Shown here: positions 1 to 11,647 of the stretch, piece by piece | Layout of the letters: each line of letters starts with the position of its first letter | Position numbering within the stretch: the first letter of the stretch is position 1 | NCBI GenBank assembly: GCA_002946415.1 | Contig: NJPS01000048.1 | Location: forward strand, 1,178,001-1,242,000 | From: Rutstroemia sp. NJR-2017a BVV2 | Taxonomy: Eukaryota > Ascomycota > Leotiomycetes > Helotiales > Rutstroemiaceae | DNA length: 64,000 nt | Reading direction: 5' to 3' | Made by a program: the position numbers and the translations under genes | Notes under the pieces: model-generated | What the model was told of the DNA's origin: nothing | The model's input: only the letters and a program-made list of their open reading frames with translations | The model's database searches: none

Positions 1-3000
1 AAAGGTAGGCGCATCCCCATCCCTTTGTTTCCCATTGGAGCTGACTGAACATCTGCAGCCGACGCCATTCTTTCTGCAAATTATTCATCTTTCCTGGAAT
101 CTCTTTCAGGACCTAATCACGAAGACCTCTCACCTTCTTTCCTTGCCACAATTGTCGATCGGTTCGTACAAGGCCACCCTCCGAATTTCGACTCACAAGC
201 GAAGATTGCCCTATTTCGAGCGATAGAATACCGTTATACACGTCACCTAGAAGCAGATATCCCTGCTCCTACAGAAGTCCTCGCGGCACTATTTCTAATG
301 CATATTCTTACAGAGGGTAATCAGTTGGCTCTATACATTCAAAAGATCGGGTCAACGTTCACGTCAGATGAAGAAACATGTCGAGATCATCTGCGACGTG
401 CTGGTGCTGGAAATATCAGTCTGGATGAAGAACAAGTGGCCGCAGCCTTACTTTATACCGCCATTAGTCGAACACCTACATTCTCCTCGCAAGTGCTGGT
501 TAGCAGTATCCGAAAAGAGGTTCCTGCTGGGTTTAATTGGCAACGCGTGGTATCATGCTTCGATACAACCGATCTGAGAATATCTCCGCACCAATTCCTA
601 GCAATATACGAAGCCTTGCGGCCAGTTGCCCTGGAGGATCCTGCTATCGTTCAGCAATTAATAGGTGGTACTTGGCAGTTTTCCGAAACCCAACTATCCT
701 TCATCAGTGCCTATGCATCCTTAACCCCTAAAGACCTTGATGCTTCTACTATCCCAGGTCTTCAACCATCATTCACCTTGGACGATTATGCTGAATCTAA
801 GCCGGAGGTTCGGACGCGCGCGGAGTATGCTGTGAAGCATCCCCTTGTTTCTATGAGCACTATGTCATCTGTCTTCCTTGTGGCTCTAAGAACACCGCAA
901 TCGTCAGAAACAGTGGAAGCAAAACGATTGTTTCAAGAAGTCGTAGTTCCAAATCTTGATATTTTCCTTGTCTCGGCTTTTGGCGTGCCTCCTAAATGGC
1001 CAGACCTAGCTGTTGAGACAATCAACAATCTCTTTGACCGTTTCTTATTCAGATTCGATCCCAATTACGATTTTGTTCTCGACAGCCTGTGGCGAAAGGA
1101 CAAGAGCTGGGTAGCGCAACGTTTGATGGATGCTCACGTCAAGGCACCTCTACAACTTCCCACGATACTTGATCATGCGGTGAAACACGATTGGCTCCAG
1201 GAGTTGGTATTGATGCTGAATGGATTTGGGCTCGATCTCGCTGCACTTGCACATTCGCGTGGTATGCTGGATCTCAAAGATTGGAAAGCCATGAACATGT
1301 CGCGCGAGGACGAATTAGGAACAGCTCTTCTGACTTTTCTCAGCATCAAAGCCCAGCATGAGCTTGCGTTCCAGCGTACCAAGCAGGAACACAGTATTAT
1401 GCTGCCAGTGAAAACGGTTTTCGCTATGCTAAACGTCTTAGAGGATATTCTGCCAAAGGAGCCCTCGGCGCAACTCATAGCAGTTCAGCGAACTTGCATC
1501 ACTGCCTACCCTCGATTGATCAATTACGGCCAAGACGATGAGCTCGACCGAATAATCGATGCTAATGGTTTGGACACAAATGCGTTATCAGAACATGCTG
1601 TTGGTGTTATGGAACAGCACTACAAGCAGATGTATAGCAATGAGCTTGAGGTTCGAGACGTCGTTCAAGCTTTGGCCGGATATAAGCAGTCACATATTCC
1701 TGCTCAACAAGATGTGTTCGCTTGCATGATTCACGGTCTCTTTGATGAATACGTACTATACTATACCTATCCTTTGGAGGCACTCGCAACTACGGCAGTT
1801 CTGTTCGGTGGAATAATCTCTCACAAGCTTATTGCTGATCTCCCCTTGGAGATTGGTCTGGGAATGATTCTTGAAGCCGTTCGGGACCATCCTCCTGAAG
1901 ATTCAATGTACAAATTTGGACTTCAGGCCCTTATACAACTCCTCGGTCGCTTACAAGAATGGCCCGGCTTCTGCCACCAACTGCTACAAGTTCCAGGTCT
2001 TGAAGGCACAGAAGCTTGGAAACATGCCGAAGAGGTTATACGTAACCAGCAAGAGCTTATGCGCAATGGAGCCGGTCGTGGAGATCTCCTCAATGGGGGT
2101 AGCGTTGCGAATGGGGCTATTGAGGGAATTTTGGCTGCGGAGCCCGCAGCGCCTCCGTTTACCTCTATCAATGTGGATCCTCTCCCACCCGATCAGGAGT
2201 TCACTGATCCGGAAGCGTTGCCCCAAGAAAAGATACTATTCACCCTAAATAATGTCACTGAGAGCAACATCGAGACGAAGGCTGAAGACCTGAGGAACGT
2301 CCTGGTTGAAACAAACCAAAAATGGTTTGCTAGTCATCTAGTGGAGCAGCGAGCCAAGCTTCAACCAAATTACCATAGCTTGTATCTTAATCTTGTTGAA
2401 CTCCTCAAGGACAAGATTCTATGGTCTCAAGTATTGAGAGAGACATATATCAGTGTTACCAAGCTGCTCAACGCCGAAAGTACCATGCAATCTTCCGTGG
2501 AACGAGGTCACTTGAAGAATCTTGGTGGTTGGTTGGGATCTCTTACTCTTGCACGAGATAAACCAATCAAACACAGAAACATCGCGTTCAAGCAATTACT
2601 TCTTGAAGCTTACGATACACAAAGACTCATCATTGTCATTCCATTTGTCTGCAAAGTTCTCATTGAAGGGCAGAAATCGGTCGTCTTCAAGCCACCGAAC
2701 CCATGGCTCATGGATATCATCCATCTCTTGATCGAATTATATTACAAGGCAGATCTCAAGCTGAACCTTAAGTTTGAGATTGAGGTTCTCTGCAAGGGCT
2801 TGAACCTGGACCACAAAACCATCAAACCTTCCACAGAATTCCAGACTCGCATCCCACCTGTCGAAGAGGCTACCGAACCAATGGCAGTACCTGATGTCAT
2901 GGATAGGTTTGAGAACCTTTCCTTGAACGGGATTGGCGGTGGGGTCGCAAGTGGCAGATTCTCTCCGCAAGAGATCACTTCTTCTATCCCGGATCTTGGA

Positions 3001-6000
3001 CCTCTTCTTAATTACCCACCGGCAAACGAGTTAGTGAACCAGGGCCGACTACAAGAAATAGTGAGACTCGCCGTTACTCGAGCAGTTTACGAGATCATTT
3101 CCCCTGTTGTGGAGCGTTCAGTCACCATTGCTGCAATTTCGACCGCTCAGATGATACATAAAGATTTCGCTACTGAACCCAACGAGGCGCGTGTGCGGTC
3201 AGCCGCCATAAACATGGTCAAGAAAACAGCTGGCAGTCTCGCTTTAGTTACCTCAAAAGAGCCATTGCGCGCTAGCATGACAAACTACATTCGATCGATG
3301 TCTGTTGAGCATCAATTGCCCGAAGGTACCATTATCATGTGTGTCAACTCGAATCTGGATTTGGCTTGCAGCCAAGTGGAGAAGAAAGCAGAAGAACGTG
3401 CTGTGCCAGAGATTGAAGAGATGCTAGAGGGAGAATTAGAGTTACGCCGTCGCCATCGCTTAGTCCGACCGGATGAACCGTACATCGACCCGCAACTGAG
3501 CCGTTGGGCATGGACCATTCCCGCGCCTTACAAACTACAGCCTTCACTCACTGGCTTGAATCCAGAACAAATGGCTATTTATGATGAATTCGCGCGACAA
3601 CCTCGTCCAGCTTTGACCGAGAGGAGCTCGATGGTAGGCTCCATGGCAGGCACTACCCATGTAGCCTCAGCATCGGATGCAACGAGGTCAATAACGAATG
3701 ATCTGCTACAGGACCAATTCCCGACTGTTCCTAATCTCACGACGCCCGCTGAGGCGCCCGCGCTTCCGCTCCTCAACAGCCAACAAACACCGTATGGGCA
3801 GCCTTCTAATATAGTACCTAACGGGAGGATGCCAAATATGAATATGAACCCTCAGGGAGTTGGAGATAAGGTGAATCGGCTTTTGGCTGAACTGCAACAA
3901 AAGACAGCGGATATGCCGGAGCAACATTACGCGGATCTTCCCCGTCCTCATGCTGTAGTTGACATCTTCGATGCGCTACTCGGTCTGATCATCAGAAGCC
4001 AACAAGGACAAGATCCATATGACGTTTGGATTGCTGAGCAAATTTGTGGAATGGTCTTCAGTGGCAGTGAAAACACAGTAGTAATTGAGTGTTTGGTGCA
4101 CGTGCTGGAAACCATCATCAGGATGGGTGGCCGTACTGCAGTTCGTGTGTCGATGTTCATCGGACAACAAGTTGGCGAGACACTTCTACATGTCCCGCTG
4201 ATTGTCGCCTTGATCAAAGCGGATATGATCGACTGGCCACGCGTAGATTTTGCCACATCTACAGCTCTAGCAGAGCGAAAGGCGGGGACTCTAGAGTTCT
4301 TTTCCTCCCTTTTAGAGCAGGTGTTACTTGTTGACCGCCCACTAGCACTGTACAGTGATCTCGCAAAGAGCTTGGAGGTCGCTTATCAATGGATTGCTGA
4401 AGAACCTGAATTGGAAGTCGGGCAACAGCTCAAGCAAAAGCTTACAGCTTCCGCTCTTCCAAACAATCTGGGCACGAACCAAGACTCTCGCCTTGCGAAT
4501 CGCCATGACCAAATGGAGTATATCTTCGAGGAATGGGTCCGCTTACTGAGTAATGTTCATGCTTCCGAAAGAGCAGCGGTTGCTTTCATTTCACATATGT
4601 ACAACAGACAAGTTATCAACGACAAGGAGGACCTGTGCTTGTTCTTGCGTCTGGCCATCGACGTGTCGGTTGATCGATTCGAACAAGACATCCAACTGCA
4701 CGCATCTCTAACCGAAGCTTACGTGCCCATCGACGCCCTGGCAAAACTTGTTTCCCTACTTGTTAAGGGCTATGAGCGAGAAGGAGAAGTGAAGCCAAAT
4801 AGAGCTGCCTTCCTTGAGTCCATTTTGTCTGTGATAACATTGGTTCTAAATCATCACCATGTCATGCGTGGCGAGAGTTTCAACCAGAAAGTGTTCACTC
4901 GACTTCTGTCTTCAATGCTTTGCCACTTCAGCAACTTCACTGAGGAGCTAACAGATGAGGAGAACCATCAAATCATTCTAACTTTCGCGGACAAACTCGT
5001 CAAGCTTCAGCCGGCCTACTTCCCAGGTTTCGTGTACGGCTGGCTCACATTGGTCTCCCACCGATTCTTTTTGGTGCCCATGATGAGACTTCCAGAAGAG
5101 CAAGGTTGGGAACCATATTCTCGACTCATAGAGTGTTTGATGAGCTTCATGGGTGAGCTACTCAAGCCGCTGCATCTCTCTCTGGCCACAAGAAACATCT
5201 ACCATGGAGTTCTGAAGCTTCTAGCCATCTTGCAACATGATTGGCCTGACTTTGTGGCGGTGTACTCCAGCAAGATTTGCGCTCATATCCCCAGCCACTG
5301 TGTACAATTCCTGAATATTGTGCTTGAGGCTCAACCTACAGGGCCCAAAATGCCAGACCCGTTACAGCCAGGATTGAAACTGGATCGTATCGATGAAATG
5401 CGTCTACTGCCCCAAAATGTTTATGACCTCGAGGGACCATTACGACAAACTGGTTTAATTGATGTCCTCGAGCAAGCCTTGGCAAATGGACCATCGGAAG
5501 ACTCGGTCGCACAAATCACTCACACTGTGCAACAGAAGCAGCCCGGCCTGACTGGCGCAGGATTCGTCCCAATCAATGTTGATTTGAAACTCATTGATTC
5601 TCTGGTCATATATATTGGTATGCATGCGATCAAAAGGGCAAGACAAAAGGGCGGCGCGACATTTGTTCGCACATCGAATGATGCTGCCTTGATTTCGATG
5701 CTCGTGCATGAGTTGAATGCAGAGGCACGATACTATCTCATCACAAGCATGGTCAATCAACTCCGTTACCCCAATGCGCATACGCACTACTTTAGCCAAG
5801 CACTCCTCGAACTATTTGGAAATGATAACAACGATCAAGAGGAATCGGACATCAGCCAACAAATTCTCCGAGTTCTGCTAGAAAGAGCAACGATTCCTCA
5901 ACCAGTACCTTGGGGGTTACTCATAACGATCCTTGAACTCGTCAAGAACGAGAAATACAACTTTTTCGACATCCCCTTCATCAAATCAAGTCCCGAGGTG

Positions 6001-6086
6001 AGCAATGCCGGTTCTATTCTATCGAAGAACATGACTAACAAACTTTGATTTAGGTCGCTCGCCGGGTCGCTGATATCATGCAGTAG
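1..6086 (+). CDS. NOT1: NOT1/CNOT1, CCR4-NOT complex scaffold (5' partial)
   Basis: This encodes the scaffold of the CCR4-NOT deadenylase, which shortens mRNA poly(A) tails in the cytoplasm and also has nuclear transcription roles. The frame enters from the left edge. Exons read as 1-4, 59-5997 and 6054-6086. The first intron (5-58) removes an in-frame TGA at 46-48, and the last (5998-6053, branch point GACTAAC) joins ...KSSPE to VARRVADIMQ and a stop. About 1,990 residues are present. Seen in order: N-terminal HEAT-like helices (1-2000), a MIF4G domain that binds CAF1 (about 2230-2830), a DUF3819 CAF40-binding segment (about 3040-3500, with EIISPVVERSVTIAA), a linker, and the conserved C-terminal Not1 domain (about 4900-6000, ending in YNFFDIPFIKSSPEV). 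The true start and some N-terminal exons lie outside the window. The gene converges on the IMPACT-domain gene. Identity is very secure; the position of the 5' exon break is less so. Confidence 0.95.
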
Positions 6087-7368
6087 TGGTCGCCCCAGCA
6101 CACAGATCTTGGGCACATCAAGCTCTGTATTATCCATACGGATGTCTAACCAAAGGTGGATGATCCATCATAAACTCTCACTTCATTGTTACATAAACCT
6201 ATCAGGTCACATTCGGCGTTTCATGTTGCAGATCTTTCGGTTTGTTTACTGCATAGCGAGCGAAGGGAATTGGGAATCTTTTCGAGAAATGCGCTATGCT
6301 TTCTTGTGAAGGGTCAGGGCGGGGTATTAGGGAAATGATCGGACGATTAAAAACTTCTTTTTCCCCTCTGTTTTCTTACATAATGCATCTTATATGATTA
6401 ATGTTTCCTATTCCTCCAGCGCCTGTTCTGTATGAGAAAGCAGAGATCGAGAAGAAAGATATTTAAGGGTGGGTGAAATATAACTCCAAAGTTCTAGTCG
6501 TGGCTTGTGGTGGGATTGGTTCTTTTTCAAAATAAAACAGCGATATGGCGTGGGATGGGATTGGTCGTTTAGCTTACCTTGAGTTGAACTTTGCTCGCTG
6601 TTATATGGGAAGAACGGCACAGCGAAAAAAAACCTTTGATGTATCATAAAATGGAGTTATTTATTTTCTGGGAACCGGCTGCATTCAATGTGCTATGGTC
6701 ATTGAGTTGAATCTTCTCAATTGTTCACTGGACTGCTGCATGCTTGAGAGGAGATGGAGCTCTCCCAGTAAGATCTTCGTTAGTGATGCGGTTCTGAGTA
6801 AGCATATGTGTGTATGAATGAATGATCTATATGTGAGCATTCATAGACTGAGAGACATGGCATTTGCTGCTACATAGTTATGGCAACTCTCCTCCAGGCA
6901 ACCTCATCAGCTTTCAAAGTTGGTAATTTCCTTGACATGCGGTGAGGTAACATGACCAGAAAGCGTACTCCGCGTGTTAGATATGGCGTCTCACGGAGCT
7001 GTCGATGGATGCTAGGCAGGTGACTTGGAACACGAATGATACGCTGCGATAGAACGGCTCTTCGGAAACTACCGGGAAGGTTGGAAGTGCTTGTAGCACT
7101 TGGTTGGAGGTTGTGGGAAGTTTCAATGGTATGAATACAGATCGTATCAAGGGAGGGTGGAAGAATTTGACCTTCTGCTTGTGTTAGAGTATGATAGACA
7201 GACAATTTTTCTCAGCCGAACTGCAAGGAAAGTTTCAGCTGTTTAGACATTATATATTAAAGCTAACAATACAGGGTATCCGCGTATATATGCCATTTTC
7301 GCAGGGTGTCTATTCTCCTTTCCACCCAACATCAACCTCTTCAAACCATCTCATCCGCCCATCTACCC
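6087..7368. other. Intergenic, 3' flanks of two convergent genes
   Basis: These 1.28 kb hold the 3' flanks of NOT1 and the IMPACT-domain gene. Only short non-conserved open frames occur on either strand. No RNA gene, repeat or mobile element was recognised. Confidence 0.6.
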
Positions 7369-8922
7369 TCAAACCTTCCTCCTCAACCCCAAAATATCCG
7401 CCAACTTCACCACCCCCTTCCCTCCCCACCCCGCAACCCCACTCTCCACCTCCGGTCTACACTGCACATACCATCCCCACGCTCTCCTATCCAACTCCTC
7501 TTTCCCAATATGTCCAACCCAGCTCTCAAAAAGTAGATCCAGTGCGCCCAACAAAAAGCCCAGATTCTTTTCCTTCTCCGCTTCTATCATCTTCCCCGTC
7601 TTCTTCTTCGTCTTTTTCTTCCCCTCTTCATCTTCCTCTTCCGGCGGACTCCCAAACGCATTCATCACATACCGCCTCGCCCCCTCCGGTCTATGAATCG
7701 GCATCTCCCCCGCAGTACTCCTGCTCGGATCGCCCAGCGCATCCATATCCAGCCCCCACAGCTGCTCCTCGGCTCCGACTTCCCCCGTGACGCGCAGCCG
7801 CTGCGCTAATGCCTCGTTGGAGACTTGTGTCATGATGCGCCACCGATCGGGGCCGAGCATTATGCCGCCGTACCATCTTGTTACGACGAGCAGGACGCTG
7901 AGAATGTTGTTTGATTTCAGGATGGAGAGAAGATGCCGTCCGCCACCGCTTTCGCCGTCGTCGTTGCTTTCTTCGATTACGGCGTTACTGTTGGGGGAGC
8001 AAATGCGGAACGCAGATATGTTGTGTGAGGCGCTTGCTAGCGAAGGGTCTTGGGCGAGGAGAGTGGATAGCGCGGTGCGGGCGTGCGTGGGACTGTTAAT
8101 AGGGAGGGAGCGCGCGATGAAAGTAGATGATTTAGACGTGATCGGGTTAGATATGGACCACTGGTCATTTTTGTCTTCCTTTTTGACTGCAATATTCGTG
8201 ATCTCCTCCTCTCCCTCTATCTTAAGCCCTCCGGCCTTTACTTCCTGCTCCTGCTCCCCCTCTTTCACAACCCCGTCCCCATAACCCCCTCGTTTTAACA
8301 CTCCGATCTCCCTTCCCAAAATCCTCACTTTCGGCCACCCCCTCCCTACCACCTCCTCCCCTTCCCCTTTCTTCCTCAACCCCAAGTTCTCCGCCTTGCT
8401 CTTACTATTCGCACTAACCACCGCCTGCGCCAAACTCAATCTCCCACTCAACCCCTGCCCAGGCATTGTATAACGCAACAAAACAAAGACCCACGCCAGC
8501 ACCAGCGGCGCGCGATTCGTATAGATCTTCGTTTCCGCAATCATTTCCTCATCTCTATTAATCTCCGGTAACTGCAGACTTCTCTCTAACTCCTCTTCCG
8601 TCAGCGGCGCGGCCGGAAGTGCGTACGCGGACTTTGCACGTTTGGAGTCGGACTCGAGCGAGGGCGAAGACGGAGCAGGACGCTTGAGCGGCGTTTTGAC
8701 GGCTTTTTTGCAGGCGTTCTGGAGGGATTGCGCGGCTTTGGCGTCGATTGAGAGAGCGGTGCATAGGTCGGGTAGGGGAGTGGTGGAGAGGGACGAGATG
8801 GAGGGTGTGATAGAGGCGGATTGGAGGGCTTTGACGCGTTGCATGGCGGTTAGGATGGGGAGTTTGTTGCGGCCGGTGGTGAGGAGACGCAGAAGATCTT
8901 GCATTTCGGATTGGGCGGCCAT
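7369..8922 (-). CDS. IMPACT-family (YIH1/UPF0029 N-terminal domain) protein
   Basis: A single-exon frame of 517 residues with ATG at 8922-8920. The diagnostic part is around residues 345-365, where LLVVTRWYGGIMLGPDRW matches the conserved core of the IMPACT N-terminal (UPF0029) domain; the upstream STFIARSLPINSPTHAR segment begins that domain. Yih1/IMPACT proteins bind GCN1 and restrain the GCN2 kinase, but this protein lacks the N-terminal RWD domain of Yih1. It instead has a helical N-terminus (MQDLLRLLTTGRNKLPILT) and a long charged linker, as in other fungal IMPACT-only proteins, so a role in GCN2 control is not shown. The C-terminal third is lysine/glutamate rich. Base composition is odd: the sense strand alternates between C-rich and G-rich blocks. 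The gene converges with NOT1. Confidence 0.8.
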   Translation of the reverse strand: MAAQSEMQDLLRLLTTGRNKLPILTAMQRVKALQSASITPSISSLSTTPLPDLCTALSIDAKAAQSLQNACKKAVKTPLKRPAPSSPSLESDSKRAKSAYALPAAPLTEEELERSLQLPEINRDEEMIAETKIYTNRAPLVLAWVFVLLRYTMPGQGLSGRLSLAQAVVSANSKSKAENLGLRKKGEGEEVVGRGWPKVRILGREIGVLKRGGYGDGVVKEGEQEQEVKAGGLKIEGEEEITNIAVKKEDKNDQWSISNPITSKSSTFIARSLPINSPTHARTALSTLLAQDPSLASASHNISAFRICSPNSNAVIEESNDDGESGGGRHLLSILKSNNILSVLLVVTRWYGGIMLGPDRWRIMTQVSNEALAQRLRVTGEVGAEEQLWGLDMDALGDPSRSTAGEMPIHRPEGARRYVMNAFGSPPEEEDEEGKKKTKKKTGKMIEAEKEKNLGFLLGALDLLFESWVGHIGKEELDRRAWGWYVQCRPEVESGVAGWGGKGVVKLADILGLRRKV

Positions 8923-9280
8923 TTTGAGTTGCGCATTGGGTCAATGGGAACTTCGGGTTCGATTGCGTTTTGTGTTTTGGACGGTTTGGGATATTTGAGG
9001 TGTCGCAAGCGATATGGTTACGTAGGCGGGGCGCCAGGGATGCAGCTTCGCGGGACCGCAGGAGGGAGCCGAATTGCGGGGTGAGGTGTAGCCTGGGTTT
9101 TTTATCTGAACGTTTAAACATTTAATGCAGATTGAAACAATCAAAGGGTTATCCGGATCCAAGTTACAATATAGTCGACGAATGTATGCACTCCATGGTG
9201 CATCTTACAGTATTTAGGACAAATCGATATATAAATATCCATCCATATATAAGTACTCCTTTTCATCATCCCATCCCAAC
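8923..9280. other. Intergenic, promoter of IMPACT gene / 3' end of hydrolase
   Basis: This 358-bp gap separates two minus-strand genes and should contain the IMPACT-gene promoter. No gene or clear element was seen. Confidence 0.5.
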
Positions 9281-11164
9281 TTACACCCTCTCAAACCAGA
9301 TCTTCTCCTTCATCGCCCCTTCCAACATCACCCCAAACGACTTCGCAACACCATTTTCATCCACCCGGAATTCGGCTGGCAAAGCCGCCATGAATAGCCA
9401 CTTGGGAGCCGTTGTAGAGTCCAGATACGCCATGAAGAAATCTCCCGAAACATGCTTAATCTCACCAGCTATCTTCCAGAGCTGCTGCTCCGATCTGTCG
9501 ATTTTGAGCACACCATCGTCGAACGTGATTGTAGCGTTGCGATAGGCCGGATGGAAATATGTTCCCGTATAGTTTGCAATTGGAAGACTGGCTGGTAGTG
9601 CGGGCTTGGGGATGTGCGGGTAGTATCTGCTGATCGCGTTCTTGTATGCGTCTTCTTTGAGTTTGAGACTCTCCTCGCGGCTTGGGAGGTAATGTATCAT
9701 TAGCCATATATTTCCAAGTGGAAGTTATTTGTACTCACTACTTAGCCCAATCAAATCGATCCTCCTGGGGTATTTCCAACTTCTCATCAATGAGATGAAA
9801 TACCATCATTTCCTCCACGATATTCGACGTCATGGCCGTGTTCCCGAATGATACCAGTCCGTATTTCAATGCCGGAAAGAAGATTATCAGGGCGCCGAAT
9901 GCTTCCATTCCACCTCCGTGCATGAAGAATTCGTGACCATGATACACGCCGAAGTTCCAGCCGAGTGTGTACGTGAGAGTTCCTGTGAAAGGAGTGCCGG
10001 GCTCAATATCAATCGTGCGGGGCGTCCGAATTGCATCGTGTCCAGCCTTGGACAGAGGCGCAGATTTGTTGATTAATGCCCTGAGCCATTTGCTGTAGTC
10101 TAAGACATTAGATACTATACTCCCTGCGCCACTGGTTAGGGTGAGGTTCATGAATGGCACTTCATGGTATTTGTGGTTGTAATAGTCGTAGCCTTGAGCA
10201 AGATCCTCCGGGCCATCCTGAGCCGCGGATGTAGAGAAGTACTAGGAGCATTTAGCAAAAAACCAAAGTCTAGATTGCTAAATGATGCAATTAGAGCAAA
10301 GCAAGCTTTTTAAAAGGAGAACAGCTTACTGTTGAGTCCATTCCCAAGGGATGCCATATATGCTCGTAGAGAAGATCTCCAAGCCACTGTCCTTTGAGAG
10401 TCTCAAGCACATAGCTCATAACAATATACATGATATTACACTATCACGAATCTATTGTCAGTACTATACCCAATAATTCCACGCCACAAGTAGTCTGCAG
10501 TGTCTTTATGAACTCACATATTGAAATTTTGACCTCATCTCTTCTGTCATTGGCAACCACCTAATACTCCTAACTATATCCCGTATACTACCATCCCTCC
10601 CATCATACGTCCCACCATAGCTCATATCGTGTCTCGGTAGCCCCGTTCTATGGGACAAAGCATCCTCAACCGTTACATGATGGGTAGCATAATCGTCCTC
10701 CATAACGAAGTCATCACGAATGATACTTGAGATCGGTGTGTTCCATTGTAGCGTCCCGTTATCCACCATGAGAGACGTGAGCGCCGCCACAAACGCTTTG
10801 GTAGTGCTTCCGGTGTAGAACAGAGTTTCAGGGGTTACTTTTTTGGATGGGAAATGCGAGATTCCATAGCCCTAGGGGTATGATGAGACGGAGTGATCGG
10901 TCAAGTAACAGCAAAGCGGAAGGAAGTACGAAACGAAGAACCCAATGTCTCTCAGTAAATACTGCAACTTACAGCTGACCACTCATGATCGCCGTCGACG
11001 ACTGCGATTGATATGCCAGGTACATGCCAACGTTCCAGAGCTTTGTTTACTCGCTGCTCGAAATCAGCCGTGAAAGGACTGAGCGCATTGTCACCAAGAA
11101 TTTTTTGTGGACTCCCCCAAGCTTCGGAAAGAAGCAATGCAACAGTAGCAAACCGAGCCAGCAT
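9281..11164 (-). CDS. Secreted serine beta-lactamase-like hydrolase (class C/PBP4-type fold)
   Basis: Five exons in transcription order: 11164-10973, 10871-10518, 10440-10330, 10241-9739 and 9680-9281, giving 519 residues. Every boundary has GT-AG, and splicing restores one continuous beta-lactamase-family frame. An N-terminal signal peptide is visible (MLARFATVALLLSEAWG). Catalytic elements are Ser86-Thr-Thr-Lys89 (the SxxK motif, in YTGSTTKAF), Tyr182-Cys-Asn184 (YxN-like) exactly across the second intron, and His327-Gly-Gly-Gly (the third KTG/HxG-type motif). A C-terminal lipocalin-like extension (NYTGTYFHPAYRNATITF) is typical of fungal members. These enzymes hydrolyse ester or amide bonds of varied substrates; the substrate here is unknown. 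Antibiotic breakdown should not be assumed. Several N-glycosylation sequons fit secretion. Confidence 0.88.
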
Positions 11165-11647
11165 AATGATATAAATTTGATGTTAAGTGAACGGCAATCT
11201 ATAAGTAGATACCGTTTGATAGATATCAGGCAGTCGGGTTTCCTTCAAAGGTGGAGTAGCACTAGCGCTTTTAAGAAACTTGGAAAGATCCATGTTCTGT
11301 TGGCGAATGCACACATGCACGCATGCACTCCTGCAGGGGAAGATTGACACAAACTCAAATAGTAAATATCATCTCATTGATATTGCTCCTTCGCTTTGCG
11401 CTGTCTGACCGTTTACTTTACCACCAGAAACGGACACCTGTATTGTGTATGGGTATTTAAATTTACAAGACAGGCTGTATGCAAGTAACCCGGGCGAACA
11501 AAATGTTCGCATGCGGAAGTAACACATCCAATATCATGCATGCCCGCCCACTTTCCAACCTGCCCGGTTTGGTAGATTGACTCTATGCGTATAGTGGCCC
11601 TCACGCCTTCTCCGCGAATTCAAGTTCACCAAGTTCTTTGTCCTTCT
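11165..11647. other. Intergenic between two minus-strand genes
   Basis: These 483 bp should include the hydrolase promoter and the 3' flank of the acidic protein gene. Nothing further was recognised. Confidence 0.5.

Noticed and set aside
7191..7790. Pro/Ser-rich plus-strand frame opposite the IMPACT gene
   Set aside because: It is the complement of a G-rich coding block of the IMPACT protein and has no independent evidence.
9281..11164. Beta-lactamase-like gene as bacterial antibiotic resistance or recent transfer
   Set aside because: It has four fungal introns, a eukaryotic signal peptide and the extended C-terminal domain common in fungi; no composition break marks recent transfer.
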